A stretch of 64,000 nt of DNA from Hydnum rufescens UP504 (taxonomy: Eukaryota > Basidiomycota > Agaricomycetes > Cantharellales > Hydnaceae): the NCBI GenBank assembly GCA_014904985.1, contig MU128915.1, positions 62,001-126,000 on the forward strand, read 5' to 3'. Shown here piece by piece: positions 1-9,684 of the stretch. The number at the start of each line of letters is the position of its first letter. Position 1 is the first letter of the stretch. The translations under genes and the position numbers were made by a program. Below the pieces are notes generated by a model that was given only the letters and a program-made list of their open reading frames with translations, made no database searches and was not told where the DNA came from.

Positions 1-1061
1 GGTATGGAGGACATTGGAGGACCATCTCGGCCGGGTTGAGATATGCGATCCAGAAGGGTGGAATCGGTACTTCCCCTTTTATGCCCTCCACTGTAATAGG
101 GGTGACTATAAGGAGTTAGCGGCAATCCAAGAGCGAATGGGCGAGACAAACACGCACACAGAAACGACGTGATTCGGGCATTCCCTAGACAGAACAAGGT
201 TTGACATTATCCCTATTGCACGTGGGTGTATCTCAAATTTACCTTGCCCAATGACCGTGCTGTCCGCACTTGAAGCAAGCCCCAGGTTCACCAGCAAATT
301 TGGCAGTTCTTCCGCCGCCATGAGACAGCTCAACCCGAATCTTGTTACCCATAAAGGAGCCCTCATGATATTCAGCCACGCTTTCTTCAGCAGCCTCACG
401 AGAGTCGAATTCCTGAGGAGAGTCGGTGAGTCACAGGACAAGACGCATCGTAAAGATTTAAGTGCGTACCACAAAGCCATATCCAAGTCTAATACGCGAT
501 GCGGAAATGGGGACCGGAATGAGACCGGGGCAGTAGGGAGCAACACAAATGCATAACATACTTGAGTTCGATGCCTACGATACGGCCGATCTTGCCAAAG
601 CAGGCTTGGAGATCTTCTTGACGAGTGCTTTCAGGGAGACCTCCTATGTAGACCTTGTTGGCCTGGAGATTAGGTAGTCGCGGTAACCCGTTTTGGGGAT
701 AAAGCAGCAAAAGCGGAAGAGATCCAGTAAGCCAGCCCGAACGCATGACACGGAGACAAGATGGGACAGACAGCCAGCAGAAAAAAGAGACAAGACAACT
801 AGGAGAAAAGAAGAGTGGCACTAGTAGACAAGACAAGCACCTTGATTTGCTTTTCACGATATATAGTCCCAGACTTGGATCCTGGGACCTGAGAGCTACT
901 GGACTCGGCTCAGAATGGCCACGACCACGATCGACGTCTATATTCTCGTCAGGGGGTGGACCGCCATTTTTGGGCTCAGAATCGGCGTCAATTGGGACAC
1001 CCCACTGCTCCTTCTCTTTCGGGGATGGCTCTGTGACAGAGGGCTGACCTTCTGCCGACAT
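1..1061 (-). CDS. RNA-binding protein with RRM and CCHC zinc knuckle (SR-like splicing factor), 3' end cut by window edge
   Basis: Probable nuclear RNA-binding/splicing factor. It starts at the ATG at 1061-1059 with an acidic, proline-rich N-terminus. Exon 1 (1061-858) is followed by the RRM: NKVYIGGLPE (RNP-2 type) in exon 2 (662-562), then a 19-base exon (488-470) that carries most of RNP-1, read across the splices as LGYGFVEF, then EAAEESVAEYHEG and NKIRVELSHGGG. A zinc knuckle follows, C-x2-C-x4-H-x4-C in CFKCGQHGHWAREC around 290-240. After a further intron ending near 90 the frame continues as GRDGPPMSS and leaves the window. RRM plus zinc knuckle in this order resembles SRSF7/9G8-like and related fungal proteins; the exact orthologue is not certain. 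Confidence 0.82.
470..488 (-). other. 19-base micro-exon inside the RRM
   Basis: Between an intron at 561-489 (donor gtatgt, acceptor ttag) and one at 469-413 (donor gtacgc, acceptor ctcag), this 19-base segment is required to read IELK-LGYGFV-EFDS without a break. It encodes the start of RNP-1, the RNA-contacting motif. Confidence 0.75.
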
Positions 1062-1184
1062 CGTTAAGAGGCTCTTGAGAGCAGAATTTTTCGAACTCGG
1101 TTTTAAGCGGAGTTCTACTTGCATCCGGCGACACCACTTTGCATACTAGTGCGGGACTGCCATACTGCAGTTGTGCAAATTCTA

Positions 1185-3193
1185 TTAGATGCTAGAACAG
1201 GAGAATGTTCTGGACTCCATCTTCAACACCCCCATCCCCTGATAATGCGAACGCACGGCGATGACGATGAAGATATGCCACAGGGTGTGCGAATACCCCC
1301 AATCGAACATTCCCGGGAAATGACTCTCCGGAAAATGGCTGGCGTAGAACACCAGACCAACGAGATAGCTCAAGCATGAGGGGATCACAGGATCTAGAGC
1401 TTGGAGAATAAGCAACTATAGACAGCACAGATGCTATCCTTCTTTTACGCACGGACGAACATCAACGTAGCCAGTGGTCCCTTAGCCAGGGAGAGGTGAG
1501 TTAATGGCAAGATTGAAGCGAAACATAATCCCAAGAAGAAGACAATTCGCCATTTCTAACATATCAGAATTAGTCCCCGACTAGCGTGCATGAAATTGCC
1601 GATATTGTCACCTTGTGTCGCCGCTCATTGAACCACGCCTGGAACGGGAAAATAGATCCAGCCAGGCCAGTCAGAATACATAGTGCCGTATACACCCTCA
1701 AATGCGTGGTTTGACAATTGAAGCCATAGTACACAACAGACTGCACGCTCGCTGCAATCAGCCTTCATTTCCGTCAGTATAGCGACATCTACAGCATTAT
1801 ATTCGCGGCTACGCACCACCCGATTCCCACGTAGTCGCCGCAGGCGGCGCTTTCGACATATAGTTCGTCAGAGCAGCCGGCAAAGAGGTGCCACACGACC
1901 GAAGACAGCAAACAGCAAGTGGCAGACAAGGTGAAGAACATGGATGGAAGCAAGTCTAATGTCGGATTAGAGGGAAGAAGTGTCGGAATATGTGAAAATG
2001 TGCCGTAGGCCCAAGTCGTGTCAATGGAGGCGAACGGGGCGGGCAGGATATTGGAGAGAAACGGCCATGCTAAAGATATTAATGACAACATAGGAACTAG
2101 GTGGGTATGAATATTCACTGCGGAACGAAGCCAAGGTCAACGAGTACCCATCCTAATAGATAGTTATACTGAACAAGTCTCGTTGTGTAACTGAAATATT
2201 GAGCCTAATAATAATGGCCATGACTTGGCAGGAATAAAGCTAAGGGATCATTTATGAGACGATGGCACTAGCCAGACCTGGGACTGTAAACGCACCGGTA
2301 TCCGGTGTGCACAAACTCATTGTTCCTCCATTTGTGGGGTAAGTCTTCAAACCTGATGAGACGATATCCTTGTTGAGACTTGACCAGGGCGCGCTTCACT
2401 TGTTCGTGCATGGTTTCTTCCTCTTGCCTGGCTTTCTTGATATCCTCTTCAATAGCCTCCTCGGTATCCTCCTCCAACAATATTGCGAACAGCTCGGAAA
2501 GGACCTTGGGTGGCGAAATGCTGGGAAGTGGGAATGTACGATTGGAGGGAGCGGAGAACGGGTGGTTCTGAAGATGGATCTGCAGCCTTGACAGGTGGGC
2601 CTTAAGCGTGGGGATGTAGGAGAGCGGTGATGTGGGCGAAATTTCCGATAGCCGACTTCGAAGTTGGCCCATCGTAGGCATACCAAAATCTGGGAACTTA
2701 GAGCGAACATCGAAGTCAAGCAAACGATTTCGAAGTGCATGTGATGTTGATGCACCAAAGTCGAAGTCATCGGGGAGATAAGAACATACGTCCGCTCGGA
2801 TAGACTGTAGAAGCTCCACGCCTTGTCGGACAAAGGTGCCAATATCTTCGACGGATAAATCCAAATCACGGAGTTGAACATCCGGATGATCAGATCTTTG
2901 ACCGGCAGACTCGGTTTCATTAGATTCACTATCTGTTGGAGACTTAGGAACACTCGATTGAAAGTCGAGTAGTGCAAGCCGAGCCTCGAGGTCAGATAGA
3001 TATGAGAGAACATGGGTTTTAAGGGAGGCCAATGCGGAGGAATATCCATTCTAACTGAAAGGTGAAGATCGAGTGCTTGTAATGACGATGGTAGGGCAGA
3101 TATGCGCTGGGTGAAGGCAAGATGAGGACGATCGACTGTCGAAGACGAAAGATGCCGCTGTCGCGAACCGCGAGGATTAGGACGTGTAACCAT
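1185..3193 (-). CDS. PAQR family membrane protein (ADIPOR/Izh, hemolysin-III-related) with long N-terminal extension
   Basis: Seven-transmembrane PAQR protein, the family of adiponectin receptors and yeast Izh proteins (zinc and sterol/lipid signalling or ceramidase-like activity); the hemolysin-III name is only a family label. From ATG 3193 comes an extension of about 250 residues, then FEDLPHKWRNNEFVHTGY, joined over a small intron to RFIPAKSWPLLLGSIFQ, LHNETLNIHTHL, CLLSSVVWHLFAG, VVYYGFNC, FPFQAWFNERRHK, and finally ASHFPE...FDWGYSHTLWHIFIVIA near 1330-1250. These contain the family's NxHTHL motif, the S/H pair of TM2 and the HxxWH motif near the C-terminus (putative metal ligands). Frame changes by one base near 3023-3025 (CCC run on the coding strand; one more C would give PHWPPLKTHVLSYL). 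Confidence 0.85.
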
Positions 3194-3423
3194 GTCTGGG
3201 CGAAAAAATCAAAGGAATGCGAGGCGGACCAGCTCTCAGATTGGCCCCCTAGATATGAGTCCCAGGATGGGTAGAGGACAGAGATAAATCAGACCGGTAA
3301 GTTGCGGAACCCCAGTGTTGCACGTGCGATAATATAGGCCCATCTCGCCTCTGCTGGGGTGATAGGATGGGCCGTAAAGGAAGGAGTTGCAAAATTCGGG
3401 TTTCGTCTCAAACGTGCGTGGGT

Positions 3424-5021
3424 CTAATTACTGTAATATAGACAGACACTACTCTCAATTCGCCCGCATCCAAGACAACAATCCCCATCCCATATCGCTG
3501 CAATTTGTCCCGGAGTCGCCGCGTGTTGAGGTTCCCGAAATTTCAGTTCATATTTACCCTCGCCTCTGCGGGTTTCTAATTCAGATATTTTATTTGGGTG
3601 ATAAGTGGAAACTCACGTTCGTCGCACGCTCGCCTCTGAGGCCCTCATCCGATGCCGGATCTGGACCTTGGCATTGAATCCCTCATCAGTGTCTACCTCC
3701 GGTGGGATTCGATCTGGCCATATCCAATGCCAGTTGCAAACCGTTAATGCAGAACTCATCAGTGCTGGATGATCCCTAATCAACACAATCAGTCCGTGGA
3801 GTTACAGCATCATCAACAAGGCGTATATCACCCTCGGTCGACGACAACAACTTCGTTCGTTGCGATGTTCTTTCTTGCGACGAAGGTCTTCCGTTTTTGC
3901 CCACCCAATTTTGCTCCTTGCCCGATGGTGTAAGAATGTAGCCCATTGTGACGGCCTAGGATTTTTCCATGAAGGTCTACAATATTTCCAGGTTTTGAGG
4001 GGATATATTGTGCTGAGGGATTTGTGATGGGCTTGGGTTATTACGAGGGAAACCTAGCGAGACCGGAAATCGAACTGACAGAGGAACTTGTCAAAGTGAC
4101 CACGTTCGCCAACGAAACATATGCCCATACTTTCACTTCGTGAGGCGGTCGGGAGCCCGTAATTGCGCGCTAGCTCCCGTACCTCGGGTTTCGTCAGATG
4201 TCCAATAGGGAATAACGCCTTTCACTGCTATGAGAAACAATACTCGGGAGAAAGAGAGGTGCATACCATGCGTAATCGCGATTCCGTGACTGAAGAGAGG
4301 TAGTAAGATTGGTCTTTGGCCTTATCTCTAGCACGCATCAATCTCGGCCGAGAAACTGGAAAGGTTTCATCCCAAAATATGCGAGCGTAATGGCCTAGTT
4401 TATGCATATGTTGGCTAATGTCTCCGAAAGGTAGGCTGGACCAACCTGTGGCGAGCCATTCTTGAGACGGGGATGATATAACGCGGTCCATTAAAGCTCC
4501 AAATTTTATTTCCCTAATGGAAAGAAACCATCGTGAGGAAACAGCAATATGCATAAAGTATGCACCGACCGATTGCATGCCACGTCAGGATTCGGAGTAG
4601 ACCCCCGGCCCACTCCTCAAGAGCAGGTTCAAATACCCTAGTCCAATATTGCTGGGAGAGATCAATCTAGGATAAACAATTGGATTATGATCTCCAAAAT
4701 TTCCCCAGGGTCAAAGCCTACCATTTCACAAGGAATGTCAAGGTGTCGACACACGCGCTGTACATCTTCCCAATCCTTCTCCCATTCACATCCAGTGTCT
4801 GAGGCGAGCTCATCGCGTCTATCCCAATTTCTCATATAAACGGCTCGAAGATTATAGTCTTTTTCTGCAAGCAGACGAGCAGCCAAAGAGGAGTCGACAC
4901 CCCCGGACATCGCCACCACTACTGAATCGCCAGATATTGGAGCTGTGCGAAAGCCATGCACACCGCCAGTTTTCTTCAGAGCCGAAAACATTGCGATCCT
5001 TTTTTGGAGAGGGCGAAACAT
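3424..5021 (-). CDS. MTU1: tRNA-specific 2-thiouridylase, mitochondrial (MnmA/MTU1 type)
   Basis: Catalyses 2-thiolation of the wobble uridine (s2U34) in mitochondrial tRNAs. Start chosen at ATG 5021 ([15 protein letters not shown], a presequence-like start). It shows the P-loop [15 protein letters not shown], then YMRNWD, the active-site loop [15 protein letters not shown] with its catalytic Cys, [46 protein letters not shown] with the second catalytic Cys, and [15 protein letters not shown]. The C-terminal beta domain ends [18 protein letters not shown]. The frame shifts by one base at the C run 4602-4606, immediately before TPNP; one more base there restores EEWAGGSTPNP. It starts 64 bases from the divergent CENP-C gene, so they probably share a promoter. 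Confidence 0.9.
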
Positions 5022-5085
5022 TTTCAATGTGGATCGAATGACGATCGTCCCAATTTGCATCCGCTAGACACAAACCATCGCATGG
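5022..5085. promoter_or_regulatory. short bidirectional promoter between MTU1 and CENP-C genes
   Basis: Only 64 bases separate the two divergent start codons. No clear TATA box is visible; the assignment rests on the spacing alone, so 5' untranslated sequence and promoter elements must overlap the neighbouring coding regions or be very short. Confidence 0.5.
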
Positions 5086-6994
5086 ATGGCCAAGACACCT
5101 CCTTCCAAGTATAGGGCATTACATCGGCCGTATTCCGATGATAGGAACAAAGGGAGGTCAGTTTCTGGTGTATTGCGCGACGCTTTCACGCTCAAAGTTT
5201 CAAGGACAGACGCACAGGACGTAGGGTGAAGGAAGTCGCGCGTGATGATGAGGGATTTGAGGACTTTGCGGAGATGGCTGAGGCTGACGAACAGTTACCC
5301 GTGGGGACTACCGTGACCCGAACCAATCGTGCTCCGAGCTTAACGCCACTGGACGACGGAGAAGGATCCAAGGCCATGTCATTTGCAGAGGGTAAGCAGT
5401 GAAACCATGAGATCAATTTCCAGTCAGCCTCATTTCTCCAATAGATTCTCCCGTCCCCGGTCCCTCAGGATATTTCGGTTGCGTATCATTTGCACAAACT
5501 TGGCTTCAGCACATGCTGGTCTGATTCCCCAATGGTATCACAGATCCTTCTCAATCTAGCTTAAATCATGAGGAACCCCCGAGCAGATGGGTCGATCAGT
5601 CACAATGGGCTGCACCTGCTTCCATGTCTTTGTCTCTGGCTGCAAGCGGTGGGCGCGTCGGGGACGAAGAAAGCAGGGACCGCATATCTCGCCATGCCAG
5701 GAAGGCGGCCAAGGCATCTACAGGAAAGGCAGCTGCTAAAGTGATAGGCCAACAAAATCCCTTCACACCGATCATAGAGGACAAGGAAACTCAAGGGTTG
5801 GAAGACGACATTGCTGCAGGATTGAATGATATCGGTATTTCTGAACCCGAGGATAACTATGTTGAGGAAGACCGCCAATCGAAAAGCAATAAGAGAGTTT
5901 CTCCTGCCAAGCGAAAGCCCAAGATCATGAAGCAAAGCGAACGTTCAAGTGTGTTTCTCTTCCTTTGTTGCCAAGGTACTTCTCAATAAAGCTTAAATCC
6001 TCTAGCGGCGGTGGATCGGGAAGGAAATGTGCGTCGGAGTACCCGGGCTCGACACAAGCCCTTGGAATACTGGCGTGGTGAACGAGTAATTCTGGGTCGT
6101 GCAGAAGATGGCCCAGCCCCGTGTCCCGTCTTCAAGGGATTTCTTACCTTTCCCAAAGCAATCCCTGCCCCTCTTGGCTCCCGCAAGCGCAAGCGTCGTG
6201 GGAAGTCAGCCAACCACCCACCTTCATCGTCCAAAAAGGGAGTAGACCTCATGCCTCCCGAGGCTGGTTGGGATGATGATACCGAACCTCTTGGTCTGAC
6301 TTTGGAATATGCTACTCAGAATGACGTTAAACGACGTACGCTTTTGCGTCACTTCATTCGTACCTTAACTAATCGTCATCGTCATGTTGGACAGGTATCG
6401 CATTCACTGCCAAGATGATGAACCCTGTGCCTGCCAATGAAACTGACTCGTTCTCGTACCAAAAAATCTTCGGCGACGACGATTTTCTCGCTTCTGGAAT
6501 ATTGACTCTTCCTATTGGGGGCAAGAAACCAATGAAAGGCACAAAGGACAATACATACGTATGCTTGCAGATTCATTCATACTCACTGGAGCTATCTCCG
6601 AAGGACACCTCCCCCATAGGTCTTCTTCTGTCATGCTGGTGCCGTCAGTGTTGTTGTCCATAAGCATAGCTTCGTTCTAGCACCAGGCGGCACATTCCTC
6701 GTCCCCCGTGGCAATCAGTACTATATCGAAAACATCTCCCAACGTGAAACTGTCCTGTTTTTTGCTCAAGCCCGGAAGGTGCCCATTGATGAAGACGACA
6801 GTCCTACTGCCGGATCGGCCCCTCCCTCTTCCAATCGTGTACGCTCTTCGACTGCTCCCCGGTCGTCGATACCTGGTCCCGAATTCACACCTGGGCGTCT
6901 TCACCCACCGCCCCACTACTCCACTCCCGCCCTCTCGCATACCGGAAATCCTTCTGGTTCTAGGATCCCACCTACGTCAAGGACTGTGACATGA
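5086..6994 (+). CDS. MIF2: CENP-C / Mif2 inner kinetochore protein
   Basis: Centromere protein that binds CENP-A nucleosomes and bridges to the outer kinetochore. The first exon from ATG 5086 (MAKTPPSKYRALHRPYSDD) joins over an intron to FKDRRTGRRVKEVARDDEGF. A long acidic/basic, low-complexity middle follows (DIAAGLNDIGISEPEDNY, RVSPAKRKPK). The CENP-C motif is clear at about 6025-6085: RRSTRARHKPLEYWRGERVI, with the Arg and Trp residues that contact the nucleosome. The C-terminal cupin dimerisation domain reads across an intron as GILTLPIGGKKPMKGTKD, AGAVSVVVHKHSFVLAPGG and TFLVPRGNQYYIENIS. A Pro/Ser-rich tail ends at 6994. No frame break was seen in this gene. Confidence 0.9.
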
Positions 6995-7291
6995 CCCGCC
7001 TTATTGTCTCTCGTTGCAATAGTTACCCTCCATTCAAGGGATCAGTAGTAACTTTATCCATTGGACTTATTCGTGCCTGATCATCTTCTGTGTGACCACT
7101 CTCTGTTACTGTGTTACTGCTACTTTTCGGACTCCAAAGCTTGTTGTTTATTCTGTCATTCTCCGTGCACAATTCTCTGTAGTGATTTCCTGTACTCATG
7201 ATAATCTAATATTGCGTGCAGGATCATATTTGGGCTAGCATTTACAGCCATTTCTTGGTCCTACACCATCCGTCTCGAACAACGAGAACAT

Positions 7292-9684
7292 TCATGGGAC
7301 GGACACAGCTTCCAGTTTCTTCTCCAACTCCCGTTCTCGTTCGCGGAGACGTAGCTGACGTTGGTCCCGAATAGGTGTCGGACGTGCCCAGAACTTCATT
7401 AAGCCCGCACGTGTGATACTAAAAAGCCCAGACGGAAGATAAAGCAAACTTGAAAGGAGATCACCCTCAATGGATTTGGTCTATAGGAAGAGGGACGAGT
7501 TTAGTTTCTGGATGCACTCAAAGAAGCTGATGGACTGAAATAAAAATCCCCACGCACAAGCACTGGTTGCAGCACTGCTACCTCGTTTCGGGAGGGTGCG
7601 GGATGGAATCGTGTCACTTTGAGGGCTACCCCAGGACCCTCTTTAGACGATGATACAAGATGCGGCGCCGAATGATCACCAGGCTGTCTTCGCTGAGCCA
7701 ACGAAATTGTAGACGAGAGTGACATTCTTGGGTGATGACTCCCTCCCTGATAGACAAATATATTGCATTACAACGTGAGGCCAAAATTCAGCAACAGTCA
7801 GATACTTACGTGCACTTTTGGTCGATGCAATGCACCGCCCGAAAAATCCCACTGCAGATAAAGACTGTCAGGACCCTGTGGTTGAAGTCTTGTCTCAATC
7901 AAAGGAAGACATACTAAAACCAACTTATTATCTTCTCCAACACTGGCAAAGCGGTAAGTCCTCCCATTACATCTCGGTTCGTCAAAACAGATGCCGGCAA
8001 CGAAAGAAGAATGTCCTTGACACCGTGCAACAACTCTTTGCTCAAATGGAGCAAATATAGTCAGGAGGTCATCTTGGCCACCCGCCTACAAGCATAGATA
8101 TCAGTTAGGCCGTTTACAGGGCTCATGCTGAGTGACGGGTGGTTGACCAGGATATATCTTCCATCGGGACTCCACGAAAGACACGTGATAGAGCCGAAAT
8201 AGGCAGCGTAGGTATCGATGAGTCTATCCTCATAGTGACTAAATAAGACACAGGATCAGCAAAAAGGCCAGACACGCACTTCTCTGATACGACGTCGATG
8301 ACACGAAGACAGCTATCCTCTCCTCCAACAGCTACATGCCTTACATCTGGAGAGAAGGCAAAGCCTGAAAGACAAGATTGGCAATGGGATAGTCATGTAT
8401 GATGCGAGCGTACATACATTGAATGGACTTGCGCGAAACTCTCCAGTGGCTGACAGGATTCTTTAAAGCTCTCTCCTTCCCAGAAACACCCATTGACAGG
8501 ACACCTCCGATGAAACCAGAGGGGCCTGGAGTAACCAAAATCCCGTCGAGGGGTAGCCACCCAGTATATTCCCCGGGTTTCGAATCCCGCGACGATCCGA
8601 GATTGGGGTTTGGTGCATTCCCATTCACCACTGCCTCTGTCGTCATTACATGTGGCCCCGTAGATGTAAAGGCAACTCCTGGATCTGGGCCAGGATTTCT
8701 AGGAATGAAAGGGGAATCCTCCCGTTCCTTGTCGTAGACAATGATCGTACCATCGGCATGAGAGACCAGGAAAAGGTTACGGGATGATGGTACCCAATGT
8801 ATAGCGGTGCAAGGCGATGAGATAATACAGCCCCCCTTATTCAGTCGAACATAACGAGAAGATAAGGGATCTGGGGGTTTATTGGGATAAGGATGTGTTT
8901 TGGAAATGATTCATAGAACTCATAGAGCGCATACCGAACCATATTAAATCCCCCGTATTAAAGCCAATGACCACGTCAAGAGAGAGGTAGCTAGCGGTGG
9001 CAACATTCACAGCATGACAAGTGGGATGGGCGGCAAAGGTTATCCTAGCCAGTGGATCCTGTCGACAGATACTGAGCACGCATATGTCTTGGGTATCTTG
9101 AATGCGAAACCTACCTTAGCCTTGGTGCCAAGTTCAGTCCAAAAGAAGCCTTTCGCGAAATTATAGAATAAGAAAGTGACGTCTCCAGATTTCAAGGAAA
9201 GGTGTTTATTTAGGTTTTCTGTAGTCTGGAGACGCGTCACAAAACTCGAAGATGTTGTCCGAATGTTGTGTCTTGGCCGGCGAGTGGACTTTTTGGTGCT
9301 GAGACCAGACTCAGGGCCGGGGGAAAATAATGAGGTGGGTGGCGGTATAGTGGATGTCCCTTTCTCCCGATCCGGATCCCCAGGATCAGCAGAGACTTCC
9401 TCGCCTTGCTCGGAGCTTGACTGGCTGTCTTCATGTGCACCATTCGTTGGCAGGCCCTTCTTCTCCCTCCGATCGATCTCCTTGCCTTTCCCCCCACCAC
9501 CCAAGAGAGCCGTGAATCCTGCCGATGGGATCTTTGGTGTAGGGAACTTGACGATTACAGTGCTTAGTCTGGTAGGGTATAGCGGCAGGGTACTTGGAAG
9601 ATGTACATGCAATGGAGGGGGCCTGTGCTCCTCTACCATAGTGTACATGCCTTCCGGAGCGACAAACGACGTTTCATTGTCCAT
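7292..9684 (-). CDS. creC: CreC / WDR20-type WD40 protein (carbon catabolite repression; partner of CreB deubiquitinase)
   Basis: WD40 scaffold that in ascomycetes binds and stabilises the deubiquitinase CreB and controls carbon catabolite repression; in animals WDR20 activates USP12/46. Start ATG 9684 ([20 protein letters not shown]). The Ser/Pro-rich N-terminus is followed by [94 protein letters not shown] then (after an intron) [60 protein letters not shown], and finally [18 protein letters not shown] with a Glu/Arg-rich coiled tail ending at 7292. Order and motifs match CreC along the full length. It converges on the CENP-C gene. Confidence 0.88.

Noticed and set aside
7732..8060. Plus-strand frames that look like a small gene ([20 protein letters not shown] ... 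[15 protein letters not shown])
   Set aside because: The opposite strand carries the WD repeats of creC in the same bases ([30 protein letters not shown]), and the + frames would need a 37-base intron.
8565..8595. tRNA T-arm-like sequence (gggtttcgaatcccgc)
   Set aside because: It lies inside creC coding sequence and no acceptor stem, D-arm or anticodon arm could be placed around it.
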